Source of the DNA: Flavobacterium sp. LC2016-12
GTDB lineage: Bacteria; Bacteroidota; Bacteroidia; Flavobacteriales; Flavobacteriaceae
DNA length: 64,000 nt
Direction of reading: 5' to 3'
Assembly: GCF_015351595.1 (NCBI RefSeq)
Contig: NZ_JADKPT010000009.1
Coordinates: 124,001 to 188,000 of the forward strand
Under the pieces are notes generated by a model. The model was not told where the DNA came from, ran no database searches, and worked only from the letters and a program-made list of their open reading frames with translations. Made by a program: the position numbers and the translations under genes. Positions within the stretch are counted from its first letter, which is position 1; each line of letters opens with the position of its first letter. This document shows, in pieces, positions 45,243 to 54,566 of the stretch.

Positions 45243-45250
45243 TATTTTTG
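45243..45250 (+). promoter_or_regulatory. Putative -7 box of the dcw operon
   Basis: TATTTTTG matches TAnnTTTG, 26 bases before the TTG start of mraZ. A TTG at 45215-45217 is 25 bases upstream, longer than ideal, and falls inside the GTGG array. Confidence 0.5.
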
Positions 45251-45276
45251 TCCTATAACATATTAATTGATTTTTC

Positions 45277-45750
45277 TTGAACACAATTGTTGGAACATAT
45301 GAGTGTAAAGTTGATGCTAAAGGAAGGCTAATGATGCCTGCGCCTTTGAAAAAGCAATTGGCTTCTTCTCTTCAGGACGGATTCGTTTTGAAGCGCTCGG
45401 TTTTTCAACCATGTTTAGAATTGTATCCGATGGAAGAATGGAACCTGATGATGCAAAAAATCAACAAGCTGAATCGTTTTGTAAAAAAGAACAATGATTT
45501 CATTCGAAGATTTACTGCCGGAGTTAAAATGGTGGAAATTGATGCATTAGGAAGATTGTTGGTGCCAAAAGATTTGGTAGCTTTTTCAGGTATTGCTAAA
45601 GATGTGGTTTTTTCATCTGCGGTTAATATTGTGGAAATTTGGGATAAGGATTTATATGAAAAATCAATAAGCGGCGAAGATATGGATTTTGCAGATTTAG
45701 CCGAAGAAGTAATGGGAAATATTAATGACGACGACAATGGAATATCATAA
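45277..45750 (+). CDS. mraZ: Transcriptional regulator MraZ
   Basis: 157 residues from a TTG start (MNTIVGTYECKVD). Two AbrB-like DNA-binding repeats carry the family motif: VDAKGRLMMPAPLK and IDALGRLLVPKDL. MraZ is the first gene of the division cluster and is a regulator of the same operon. The upstream GTGG array is a plausible target. Its C-terminal end overlaps rsmH by 26 bases. Confidence 0.95.
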   Translation: MNTIVGTYECKVDAKGRLMMPAPLKKQLASSLQDGFVLKRSVFQPCLELYPMEEWNLMMQKINKLNRFVKKNNDFIRRFTAGVKMVEIDALGRLLVPKDLVAFSGIAKDVVFSSAVNIVEIWDKDLYEKSISGEDMDFADLAEEVMGNINDDDNGIS

Positions 45751-46633
45751 TCCGGTTTTACTTCATCCTACAGTTGATGGTTTAAATATTAAACCTGATG
45801 GCATTTATGTAGATGTTACGTTTGGAGGTGGTGGGCATTCAAAAGAAATTTTGAGACGTTTAGGGCCAAACGGTAAATTATTTGCTTTTGATCAGGATGA
45901 AGATGCACTTGCAAATGCATTACCGGATGAAAGGTTTACCTTAATTAATGAGAACTTTAGATTTATAAAAAGGTTTTTGCGTTTTCATGGTGTTAAAGGA
46001 GTAGACGGAATCCTGGCTGATTTAGGAGTTTCATCCCATCAGTTTGATGTTCCGGAAAGAGGATTCTCTACAAGATTTGATGCTGAACTGGATATGCGGA
46101 TGAGTCAAAAAAATGATTTAAATGCTTATCGGGTGGTTAACGAATATGAAGAACAGGATTTGCGTCGTGTTTTTTTTGATTATGGGGAGTTGAAAAACGC
46201 ACCGGCTTTGGCAAGAACAATTGTAGAAGCCAGAGAGAAATATCCAATCAAAACAACAGACGAATTAAAAGTGGTTTTGGCAAAATATTTACCTGAAAGA
46301 GTTAAGAATAAAATATTAGCCCAGATTTATCAGGCGATTCGAATTGAGGTAAATCAGGAAATGGATGTTTTGAAAGAGTTTATTGAGCAGTCATTAGAAA
46401 TTCTAAATCCGGGAGGAAGGTTTTCAGTAATCTCTTATCATTCTTTAGAAGACAGATTGGTAAAAAGATTTATCAAAAACGGAATGTTTGAAGGAGAACC
46501 GGAACGTGATTTTTATGGAAACTTTTCCGTTCCGTTTAAAACCATCGGAAAATTGATTGTTCCTGATGATGCTGAAATTAAAATCAACAACAGAGCAAGA
46601 AGTGCAAAATTAAGAATTGCTGAAAAGATATAA
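45725..46633 (+). CDS. rsmH: 16S rRNA (cytosine1402-N4)-methyltransferase
   Basis: 302 residues; methylates the N4 of C1402 in 16S rRNA. SAM-binding motif VDVTFGGGGHSKEIL at residue 29 and C-terminal ISYHSLEDRLVKRF are diagnostic; MRMSQKNDLNA is also visible. The ATG at 45725 overlaps mraZ; an ATG at 45737 (MEYHNPVLL) would be equally reasonable. Followed by ftsL after 15 bases. Confidence 0.95.
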   Translation: MTTTMEYHNPVLLHPTVDGLNIKPDGIYVDVTFGGGGHSKEILRRLGPNGKLFAFDQDEDALANALPDERFTLINENFRFIKRFLRFHGVKGVDGILADLGVSSHQFDVPERGFSTRFDAELDMRMSQKNDLNAYRVVNEYEEQDLRRVFFDYGELKNAPALARTIVEAREKYPIKTTDELKVVLAKYLPERVKNKILAQIYQAIRIEVNQEMDVLKEFIEQSLEILNPGGRFSVISYHSLEDRLVKRFIKNGMFEGEPERDFYGNFSVPFKTIGKLIVPDDAEIKINNRARSAKLRIAEKI

Positions 46634-46648
46634 TATAAAGGTATAAAA

Positions 46649-46996
46649 ATGAAAGGTGGAGTATTTGGCATATTAAAAGCAAGGTTTCTTATAAATGATG
46701 ATGCAGTCAAAAACTGGCGATTCATTGTTTTTATCATTTTGCTTGCCATAATAATGATTGCCAATACACAACGATACGAACAAAAGGTTTTCGAAATTGC
46801 AAAGCTGAACAATGAAGTAAAAGAATTGCGATCTGAATTTGTAGACCGACGTTCGGAATTAATGAAATTAAAAATGGAATCGACGATATCGGATAAAATG
46901 TTAGAAAAACAGATTTTTCCATCTACAGTTCCTCCAGTAAAAATAGAAGTTAAAAAAGAAGAAGAAAAAAGTTTCTTTAAAAGAATATGGCAGTAG
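46649..46996 (+). CDS. ftsL: FtsL-like division protein
   Basis: 115 residues: short cytosolic N-terminus, membrane helix WRFIVFIILLAIIMIANTQ near residues 29-47, then a coiled coil (AKLNNEVKELRSEFVDRRSEL) and a Lys/Glu-rich tail. Although sequences of this family vary, position between rsmH and ftsI and the topology support FtsL, a divisome scaffold protein pairing with FtsQ/B. Its 3' end overlaps ftsI by 10 bases. Confidence 0.85.
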   Translation: MKGGVFGILKARFLINDDAVKNWRFIVFIILLAIIMIANTQRYEQKVFEIAKLNNEVKELRSEFVDRRSELMKLKMESTISDKMLEKQIFPSTVPPVKIEVKKEEEKSFFKRIWQ

Positions 46997-48993
46997 ACGA
47001 TAAACATATATCCTACAGAATTTACCTCGTAGCAGTTTTCATCTTCGTGATGGCAATTGCTATTGTCGTTAAATTAACCAATATTCAATGGGTTGAAGGA
47101 GATTATTATAGAAAACTGGCGAAACAACGTACAGTTAGAAATTTTGTGATTCCGGCAAACAAAGGAAATATTTATTCGGCAGACGGAAGTTTATTGGCAA
47201 CCTCAATTCCTAATTATGAAATTAGATTTGATGCAAAAGCGCCAAAAACAGAAACTTTCGAGAAACACGTAAAAGCATTGTCAGACTCATTAGCCACTAT
47301 TTTAGACAGACCAGGAGGTTATTACGAACAGGAATTAAGAAAAGCCAGAGCGAACAAAAACCGTTATTACTTGATCGCCCGTAATTTGAGTTATACAGAA
47401 TATGTAAAAATTAAAGGTTTTCCATTATTCAATTTAGGAGCCTTCAAAGGTGGGATTATCATTGAGCAAGAAACAGTTAGGAAACATCCAATTGGAAAAA
47501 TCGCTGAAAGAACAATCGGTTACGACCGAATCGATCCTGCTACCGGAATTGAGGTTGGTAAAGGAATTGAATGGGCTTTTAAAAGTTATCTGAACGGAAA
47601 AGATGGTAAAATTCTAAAGCAAAAAATTGCAAAAGGACAATGGAAACCTATTCGTGATGTAAACGAAGTTGACCCGATTGATGGTTATGATGTGATTTCG
47701 ACAATTGATGTATTTATTCAGGATATCGCACATCACGCTTTATTAAAACAACTTCAGGATTATGAAGCAGATCATGGTTGCGTAGTAGTTATGGAAACTG
47801 AAACAGGTCATGTAAAAGCGATTTCAAATTTAGGAAGAGCAGAAGACGGATCGTATTATGAAACCACAAATTATGCAGTTGCTGAATCTCACGAGCCAGG
47901 ATCGACTTTTAAATTAGTCGATTTAATGGCGATTTTAGAAGATAAAGTAGCAGATACGAGCACAGTTTATGATAGTCATGGTGGAGAAATCAGATACTAC
48001 GGACGTGCAGTTCGTGACTCGCATAAAGGTGGTTATGGAAAAGTTTCACTAGCCCGCGGATTCGAACTTTCGTCAAATACAGTAATGGTTCAGGCGGTTT
48101 ATGAAAATTACAAAAGTAACCCCGCTAAGTTTGTAAATCATATTAATAGTTACGGATTAAATAAGACATTAGGATTGCATTTTAAAGGAGAAGGAAGGCC
48201 GTATATTCCGCAGCCTGGAGACAAACACTGGTCAGGAACTACACTTCCGTGGATGGCTTTTGGATATAATGTTTCGGTTACACCAATGCAGACTTTAACA
48301 TTATATAATGCAGTTGCAAATAATGGTGTAATGGTAAAACCACAATTTGTATCAGAAATTAAAGAATGGAATAACACCATTAAAAAGTTTGATACAGAGG
48401 TAATCAATTCAAAGATTTGTTCGCCTGAAACGCTTAAAAAAGTAAAAGCAGTTTTGCAAAACGTGGTTAAAAAAGGAACAGGTTCTAAGTTGTATTCAAA
48501 AGATTTTCCAATGGCAGGAAAAACAGGAACGGCCATGGTAAATTATAGTAAGGCAGGAAGAGAAGGAATGTATTATGCTTCTTCTTTTGTTGGATATTTT
48601 CCGGCAGATCATCCAAAATATTCTTGTATTGTGGTAGTTCATAAGCCAAATACATCAAAAAATAATTATTACGGAGCAGACGTTGCAGGACCGGTTTTTA
48701 AAAGAATCGCTCAAAAGATTTTTACAGATGCACCTTCAACAAATAAAATTAAAACACTGGATTCTAAAATTCCAAAACAGGAAATCAGTTATGATAAGTT
48801 TGATAAAGAATCAAATAAAAAGACAAATCAGATTCCGAATTTAAAGGGAATGCCGGGAATGGATGCGATTGCCTTACTTGAAAACTTAGGTTTAAAAGTG
48901 AAGGTTAATGGAGTAGGGAAAGTAAAAAAACAGTCTTTGCAAGCTGGACAAAATATTAGTAAAAACACAACAATAGTATTAGAATTATCGTGA
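46987..48993 (+). CDS. ftsI: Penicillin-binding protein with PASTA domain (FtsI type)
   Basis: 668 residues. Septal transpeptidase: N-terminal membrane helix near 10-30, a PBP dimerisation domain, and the catalytic Ser 306 in GSTFK, SSN at 362-364, KTG at 512-514. A C-terminal PASTA domain from about 605 (IPNLKGMPGMDAIALLENLG) is attached; the E. coli enzyme lacks it. Its stop TGA overlaps the GTG start of murE by three bases. Confidence 0.95.
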   Translation: MAVDDKHISYRIYLVAVFIFVMAIAIVVKLTNIQWVEGDYYRKLAKQRTVRNFVIPANKGNIYSADGSLLATSIPNYEIRFDAKAPKTETFEKHVKALSDSLATILDRPGGYYEQELRKARANKNRYYLIARNLSYTEYVKIKGFPLFNLGAFKGGIIIEQETVRKHPIGKIAERTIGYDRIDPATGIEVGKGIEWAFKSYLNGKDGKILKQKIAKGQWKPIRDVNEVDPIDGYDVISTIDVFIQDIAHHALLKQLQDYEADHGCVVVMETETGHVKAISNLGRAEDGSYYETTNYAVAESHEPGSTFKLVDLMAILEDKVADTSTVYDSHGGEIRYYGRAVRDSHKGGYGKVSLARGFELSSNTVMVQAVYENYKSNPAKFVNHINSYGLNKTLGLHFKGEGRPYIPQPGDKHWSGTTLPWMAFGYNVSVTPMQTLTLYNAVANNGVMVKPQFVSEIKEWNNTIKKFDTEVINSKICSPETLKKVKAVLQNVVKKGTGSKLYSKDFPMAGKTGTAMVNYSKAGREGMYYASSFVGYFPADHPKYSCIVVVHKPNTSKNNYYGADVAGPVFKRIAQKIFTDAPSTNKIKTLDSKIPKQEISYDKFDKESNKKTNQIPNLKGMPGMDAIALLENLGLKVKVNGVGKVKKQSLQAGQNISKNTTIVLELS

Positions 48994-50453
48994 AAATACT
49001 GAAAGACATATTATATAAGGTAGCGATTGAATCTGTAACAGGTTCGACAGAAATCGACGTACACAAAATTGACTTTGATTCAAGAAAGATTGAAGCAAAT
49101 GATGTTTTTGTAGCTATTCGCGGTTCCCTTTCTGATGGGCATGATTATATCGAAAAAGCAATTCAATTAGGTGCGACTGCTGTTATTTGCGATACTTTAC
49201 CAGAAAATATTGAAAAAGGAATTACCTATATAAAAGTAAAAGATACCAATACCGCATTGGCTTTTATGGCAGCTAATTTTTTCGGAAATCCTTCTGAAAA
49301 ATTAAAATTAGTTGGCGTTACGGGGACAAACGGGAAAACAACAATTGCTTCGCTATTATTTCAATTGTTTCAAAAAGCAGGTTTTAAAGTTGGTTTATTG
49401 TCAACTGTGAAAATTATGGTTGATGAAACCGAATATAAAGCGACGCACACAACACCGGATTCTATTACGATCAATCATTATTTAAATGAGATGATCGAGG
49501 CTGGTGTGACACATTGTTTTATGGAAGTGAGTTCGCACGGAATTCATCAAAAGAGAACAGAAGCATTGCACTTTGTTGGTGGAGTTTTCACAAATCTTTC
49601 TCATGATCATTTAGATTATCATCCAACTTTTGCAGAGTACAGAGATGTAAAAAAATCATTCTTTGATTCATTGCCAAAAACAGCTTTCGCGTTATCAAAC
49701 ATCGATGATAAAAACGGAACTGTAATGCTTCAGAACACAGTTGCCAGAAAATTTACCTATGCCTTAAAGTCTTATGCTGATTTTAAAGCAATAATATTAG
49801 AAAGCCAATTGTCTGGTTTACTGTTGAAAGTAAATGAAAATGAAGTTTGGGTAAAACTGATCGGAACTTTTAATGCTTACAACGTTTTGGCCATTTACGG
49901 AACTGCAATTGAACTAGGAATAGATAGTCTGGAAGCGTTACGCTTACTGTCTGATTTAGAAAGTGTTTCGGGTCGTTTTCAATATATTGTTTCAGAAGGG
50001 AATATTACTGCAATTGTTGATTATGCACATACGCCGGATGCATTGGATAACGTATTAAAGACAATTAATGATATCCGTACCAAAAACGAACAATTGATTA
50101 TAGTTGTGGGTTGTGGCGGAAACAGAGATAAAACAAAAAGACCAATTATGGCTAAAATTGCTTCAGATCTTAGTGATAAAGCAATCTTAACTTCTGATAA
50201 TCCAAGAAACGAAGATCCTGAAGTGATTTTAGATGAAATGGAAAAAGGAGTGGAAGCTCATAATTATAAAAAGATATTGAGAATTACCGACAGAAAACAA
50301 GCTATAAAAACAGCCTGCCAATTGGCTCAGCCAAATGATATTATTTTAATCGCCGGAAAAGGTCATGAAACGTATCAGGAAATAAAGGGTGTTCGTCATC
50401 ATTTTGATGATATGGAAACAGTAAAAGAAATTTTAGAACAATTAAAGAAATAA
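48990..50453 (+). CDS. murE: UDP-MurNAc-L-Ala-D-Glu ligase, meso-DAP type
   Basis: 487 residues from a GTG start overlapping the ftsI stop. ATP site VTGTNGKTTIASL near residue 110 and the amino-acid recognition motif TSDNPRNEDP near 410, which is the DNPR form of DAP-adding enzymes. This predicts meso-DAP peptidoglycan, in line with the LdtD-like gene. An intergenic palindrome precedes mraY. Confidence 0.96.
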   Translation: MKILKDILYKVAIESVTGSTEIDVHKIDFDSRKIEANDVFVAIRGSLSDGHDYIEKAIQLGATAVICDTLPENIEKGITYIKVKDTNTALAFMAANFFGNPSEKLKLVGVTGTNGKTTIASLLFQLFQKAGFKVGLLSTVKIMVDETEYKATHTTPDSITINHYLNEMIEAGVTHCFMEVSSHGIHQKRTEALHFVGGVFTNLSHDHLDYHPTFAEYRDVKKSFFDSLPKTAFALSNIDDKNGTVMLQNTVARKFTYALKSYADFKAIILESQLSGLLLKVNENEVWVKLIGTFNAYNVLAIYGTAIELGIDSLEALRLLSDLESVSGRFQYIVSEGNITAIVDYAHTPDALDNVLKTINDIRTKNEQLIIVVGCGGNRDKTKRPIMAKIASDLSDKAILTSDNPRNEDPEVILDEMEKGVEAHNYKKILRITDRKQAIKTACQLAQPNDIILIAGKGHETYQEIKGVRHHFDDMETVKEILEQLKK

Positions 50454-50455
50454 AG

Positions 50456-50540
50456 TTTAACCGGTGAATTGATTATTCGTTTAATCGAATAATTATTTGA
50501 ATCAAAAAGTAACGAATAAACAAATCAACGATTAACCAAA
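50456..50540. repeat. Palindromic element between murE and mraY
   Basis: Central perfect hairpin ATTATTCG (50472) / CGAATAAT (50486) around TTTAAT, flanked by longer imperfect arms starting GTTTAACC and ending ATTAACCAAA. It fills most of the 100-base gap in an otherwise tight operon. Confidence 0.7.
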
Positions 50541-50553
50541 TAAACCAAGATAT

Positions 50554-51786
50554 ATGCTATACTATTTATTTGAATATTTAGACAAAACATTAGATATACC
50601 GGGAACAGGAGTTTTCCAGTATATCACTTTCAGATCGGCTTTAGCATTAATGCTGTCGTTGCTTTTGTCAACGATTTATGGAAAGAGAATCATTAACTTT
50701 TTGAGAAATCAACAAGTAGGTGAAACCGTTCGCGAGCTTGGTCTTCAAGGGCAAAATGAAAAAGCAGGAACTCCAACAATGGGGGGATTGATTATCATTT
50801 TTGCAACTCTTGTGCCTGTTTTGTTATTTGCTCGTTTGCATAATATTTATATCGTATTGCTTATTGTAACTACTCTTTGGATGGGGTCAATTGGTTTTGT
50901 AGATGATTATATTAAAATATTCAAGAAAGACAAACAAGGACTTAAAGGTATTTTTAAAGTAATAGGACAAGTTGGTTTAGGAATTATTGTTGGAGCTGTT
51001 CTCTATTTTAATCCGGCTGTAACGGTTAGAACTGATACAGGAAGAACAGATATATTTAAAGCTTCGACTAATACCACAGTAGTTCTACCTGCTCCAATGG
51101 AAGAGAAGTCGACGGCTACGACAATTCCTTTCGTAAAAAACAACGAATTTGACTATGCCGAAATTTTAGCTTTTACAGGTGAAGGTTATGAAAAATGGGC
51201 TTGGTTGATTTTTATTCCAGTGGTGATTTTTATTATAACTGCAGTTTCAAATGGAGCCAATTTAACAGACGGAATTGATGGTCTCGCGGCCGGAACTTCT
51301 GCGATATCAGTGCTCGCACTCGGAATATTTACGTTCGTTTCGGGGAATATTATTTTCTCAAATTATCTGAATATAATGTACATCCCAAATTCGGGAGAAA
51401 TGACGGTTTTTATATCTGCATTCGTGGGATCCTTAATAGGATTTCTTTGGTATAATTCTTATCCGGCATCTGTTTTTATGGGAGATACCGGAAGTTTAAC
51501 TATTGGTGGAATCATAGCGGTTTTAGCGATTGCAGTTCGTAAAGAATTATTGATTCCCTTATTGTGTGGAATCTTTTTAGTAGAAAATTTCTCTGTGGTT
51601 TTGCAAGTGAGTTATTTCAAATTTACTAAAAAGAGATACGGCGAAGGACGAAGGATTTTCCTGATGTCGCCACTGCATCACCATTATCAGAAAAAAGGAT
51701 ATCATGAAAGTAAAATCGTAACCCGTTTCTGGATTGTTGCCATCATGTTAGCCATATTATCAATCGTTACTTTAAAATTAAGATAG
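50554..51786 (+). CDS. mraY: Phospho-N-acetylmuramoyl-pentapeptide-transferase
   Basis: 410 residues, about ten membrane helices; makes lipid I. Landmarks: [20 protein letters not shown] (Asp 117-118), [12 protein letters not shown] (active-site Asp), and HHHYQKKG. It is about 50 residues longer than E. coli MraY because of an insertion near residues 156-215 between membrane helices, with [15 protein letters not shown]. The gene ends directly at the murD start (no gap). Confidence 0.96.
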   Translation: MLYYLFEYLDKTLDIPGTGVFQYITFRSALALMLSLLLSTIYGKRIINFLRNQQVGETVRELGLQGQNEKAGTPTMGGLIIIFATLVPVLLFARLHNIYIVLLIVTTLWMGSIGFVDDYIKIFKKDKQGLKGIFKVIGQVGLGIIVGAVLYFNPAVTVRTDTGRTDIFKASTNTTVVLPAPMEEKSTATTIPFVKNNEFDYAEILAFTGEGYEKWAWLIFIPVVIFIITAVSNGANLTDGIDGLAAGTSAISVLALGIFTFVSGNIIFSNYLNIMYIPNSGEMTVFISAFVGSLIGFLWYNSYPASVFMGDTGSLTIGGIIAVLAIAVRKELLIPLLCGIFLVENFSVVLQVSYFKFTKKRYGEGRRIFLMSPLHHHYQKKGYHESKIVTRFWIVAIMLAILSIVTLKLR

Positions 51787-53118
51787 ATGAGGCTAGTAGT
51801 GTTGGGAGGAGGAGAAAGCGGTGTAGGTACTGCTATTCTCGGGAAGAAAAAAGGATACGATGTTTTTGTATCGGATTTTGGAAAGATAAAAGAGAGTTAC
51901 AAAGAAGTTCTTATCATTAATAAAATTGCCTGGGAAGAAGAGAAACATACCGAAGACCTGATTTTGAATGCCGATGTGGTCATGAAAAGTCCGGGGATTC
52001 CAGAAAAATCTCCCATCGTAAAAAAGCTGATTGAAGCGGGCATAAAAGTGATTTCGGAAATTGAATTTGCAAAACCTTTTACAGAAGCACTTACAGTTGG
52101 AATTACCGGAAGTAATGGTAAGACAACAACAACAATGCTGACGTATCATTTATTGAAATCAGCAGGTTTGAATGTAGGTTTGGGAGGAAACATCGGAAAA
52201 AGTTTTGCCTGGCAGGTTGCTGAGAATAAGTACGATGCGTACGTTCTGGAATTAAGCAGTTTTCAGCTTGATGGAATTATAGATTACCGGCCGGATATTG
52301 CCATAATTACGAATATTAGTCCGGATCATTTAGACCGATATGAGTATAAATATCACAAGTATATCGATTCGAAATTCAGAATAACAATGAATCAGACCGA
52401 AAGCGATTATCTTATTTACGATGCTGACGATGAGGCAAGCGCAGAATGGTTAAAAAATAACACAACAAAAGCAAAATTAATTCCTTTCTCGCTGACTAAA
52501 AAATTCGATGAAGGGGCTTCTATAAATAACAACAAAATGGAAATAAAGATCAACCAAGAAGAGTTTACAATGGAAACAGAATACATTGCGTTAGAAGGGA
52601 AACATAACATGAAAAACGCAATGGCAGCAAGCTCTGTAGCGAAATTGATGCAAATTAGAAATGCAACAATTCGCGAAAGTTTATCTAATTTTCAAGGTGT
52701 AGAACACCGCTTAGAGAAAGTATTAAAAATTCAGAATGTTCAATATATCAATGATTCAAAAGCAACAAATGTAAACGCTACTTTCTTTGCTTTAGACAGT
52801 ATGAATGTTCCAACTGTTTGGATTGTTGGTGGTGTTGATAAAGGAAACGATTATAATGAATTGATGTCATTAGTTCGTGAAAAAGTAAAAGCAATTATTT
52901 GTTTAGGGATCGATAATCATAAAATTATTGAAGCTTTTGGCAACGTAGTTGATATCATGGTTGAAGTAAACAACATGAGCGACGCTGTAAAAACAGCACA
53001 GAGATTAACAGAAAAGGGCGATGCGGTTTTATTGTCTCCAGCCTGTGCAAGTTTCGATTTATTCGAAAACTACGAAGACAGAGGGAAGCAGTTTAAGCAA
53101 GCAGTCCATAACTTGTAG
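51787..53118 (+). CDS. murD: UDP-N-acetylmuramoylalanine-D-glutamate ligase
   Basis: 443 residues, cytosolic Mur ligase adding D-Glu. ATP loop GITGSNGKTTTTML near residue 108 and the N-terminal GGGESGVGTAIL nucleotide-binding fold, with INDSKATNVNAT in the C-terminal domain. Its ATG abuts the mraY stop. A palindrome follows, then ftsW. Confidence 0.95.
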   Translation: MRLVVLGGGESGVGTAILGKKKGYDVFVSDFGKIKESYKEVLIINKIAWEEEKHTEDLILNADVVMKSPGIPEKSPIVKKLIEAGIKVISEIEFAKPFTEALTVGITGSNGKTTTTMLTYHLLKSAGLNVGLGGNIGKSFAWQVAENKYDAYVLELSSFQLDGIIDYRPDIAIITNISPDHLDRYEYKYHKYIDSKFRITMNQTESDYLIYDADDEASAEWLKNNTTKAKLIPFSLTKKFDEGASINNNKMEIKINQEEFTMETEYIALEGKHNMKNAMAASSVAKLMQIRNATIRESLSNFQGVEHRLEKVLKIQNVQYINDSKATNVNATFFALDSMNVPTVWIVGGVDKGNDYNELMSLVREKVKAIICLGIDNHKIIEAFGNVVDIMVEVNNMSDAVKTAQRLTEKGDAVLLSPACASFDLFENYEDRGKQFKQAVHNL

Positions 53119-53125
53119 AAAAAAA

Positions 53126-53189
53126 GTTTCAAGTTTCAGGTTTCACGTTATTTGGGAACCTGAAACCTGAAACAAAAGAAACTTGAAAC
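53126..53189. repeat. Palindromic element between murD and ftsW
   Basis: GTTTCAAGTTTCAGGTTTC at 53126-53144 faces GAAACCTGAAAC at 53162-53173 and GAAACTTGAAAC at 53178-53189, so the right arm is split by an AAAA spacer. It fills most of the gap. Confidence 0.75.
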
Positions 53190-53201
53190 AAATTAAAAAT
53201 T

Positions 53202-54524
53202 ATGAAAGAGCTAGTAAACAAATTAAAAGGAGATAGAGTAATATGGTCATTCGTGGCTTTATTGGCGCTGTTTTCGTTTATGCCTGTTTTTAGTGCGAGT
53301 AGTAATTTGGCATACATTGGACACGGAACAGGAAATACTTTGGGTTATTTGGTGAAACACCTGGCTCACATTTGTATCGGTTTCTTAATTATTTATTGGG
53401 TTCATAGAGTACCGTATCATTATTTCAGGGCGATTTCAAAAATTGCTTTGCCAATTGTATGGTTCTTATTGCTTTACACATTGCTGAAAGGAACTGTAAT
53501 TGCCGGAGCAAATGCAAGTCGATGGATTCAGGTTCCTTTTATTGGGATCACGTTTCAGACTTCAACATTAGCTTCTATAGTACTGTTTATTTTTGTGGCG
53601 CGTTATTTGTCTAAAACCAAAGAAGAAAACGAACCTTTTCAGGTTTCACTGATACAGCTTTGGTTGCCGGTTTTTATCACATTGGCACTTATTTTACCAG
53701 CGAACTTTTCGACCACAGCGTTGATTTTTGCTATGGTTATGATGTTAACGTTCATTGGAAAATATCCATTAAAGTATATTGGTTTTATTATCGGTTCAGG
53801 AGTTGCAATGTTGGCGTTTTTCCTTTTGGTGGCCAAAGCTTTTCCGGATTCAAGATTCTTTAGCAGGGTATCAACCTGGGAAAGCCGTATTACGAACTTT
53901 ACCACAGATAAACCTGATGAAGATGATTACCAGATCGAAAAAGCAAAAATCGCAATAGCATCTGGAAGATTAGGAGGTTTAGGTCCAGGGAAAAGCGTTC
54001 AGAAGAACTTTTTACCACAATCTTCTTCCGATTTTATTTATGCCATTGTAGTGGAAGAATATGGTCTGGTTGGAGGAGTTTCGATATTGCTTTTGTATTT
54101 ACTCTTATTGTTCCGATTTGTAATAGCATCACATAAAGCGACTACGTTATTTGGAAAGTTAGTCGTCGTCGGGCTCGGTTTTCCAATGATTTTTCAGGCG
54201 ATGATCAATATGGCGGTTGCAGTGGAATTATTGCCAGTAACGGGGCAGACCCTTCCGCTGATTAGTAGTGGAGGTAGTTCTATCTGGATGACTTGTTTCT
54301 CTCTTGGAATTATCATCAGTGTAACTAAAAAAGACGAAGAAATTGCGGAGGAAAAAGAAGAGAAAGAAAGACGAAAAGAAGCGCTTCAAAGATTAATTGA
54401 TAAAGAACTGGCAGAAGAAGATTTGCCTGCTGATGAAAAAAATCACGAAGAAGAAGAAGAAGGAATGATGTATTCAATTGAGGACAATTCGAGAAATCCT
54501 ATGAATGCGGTTTTAAATAAATAA
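53202..54524 (+). CDS. ftsW: Lipid II polymerase FtsW (SEDS family)
   Basis: 440 residues with about ten membrane helices. Polymerises glycan strands at the septum together with FtsI. Family landmarks are GANASRWIQVPFIGITFQ, AIASGRLGGLGPGKS, LPQSSSDFIYAIVVEE and TGQTLPLISSGGSS. The C-terminus carries an unusually long Glu/Lys-rich cytoplasmic tail of about 70 residues (EEIAEEKEEKERRKEALQRL). Confidence 0.95.
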   Translation: MKELVNKLKGDRVIWSFVALLALFSFMPVFSASSNLAYIGHGTGNTLGYLVKHLAHICIGFLIIYWVHRVPYHYFRAISKIALPIVWFLLLYTLLKGTVIAGANASRWIQVPFIGITFQTSTLASIVLFIFVARYLSKTKEENEPFQVSLIQLWLPVFITLALILPANFSTTALIFAMVMMLTFIGKYPLKYIGFIIGSGVAMLAFFLLVAKAFPDSRFFSRVSTWESRITNFTTDKPDEDDYQIEKAKIAIASGRLGGLGPGKSVQKNFLPQSSSDFIYAIVVEEYGLVGGVSILLLYLLLLFRFVIASHKATTLFGKLVVVGLGFPMIFQAMINMAVAVELLPVTGQTLPLISSGGSSIWMTCFSLGIIISVTKKDEEIAEEKEEKERRKEALQRLIDKELAEEDLPADEKNHEEEEEGMMYSIEDNSRNPMNAVLNK

Positions 54525-54566
54525 GTTAAGAACAGTATAGTTTTTAAAGAGTAAAATTTTTTAAAG

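Noticed and set aside
46513..47007. A 164-codon minus-strand frame across ftsL
   Set aside because: Antisense of rsmH/ftsL/ftsI coding sequence; those have clear motifs, the antisense frame has none.
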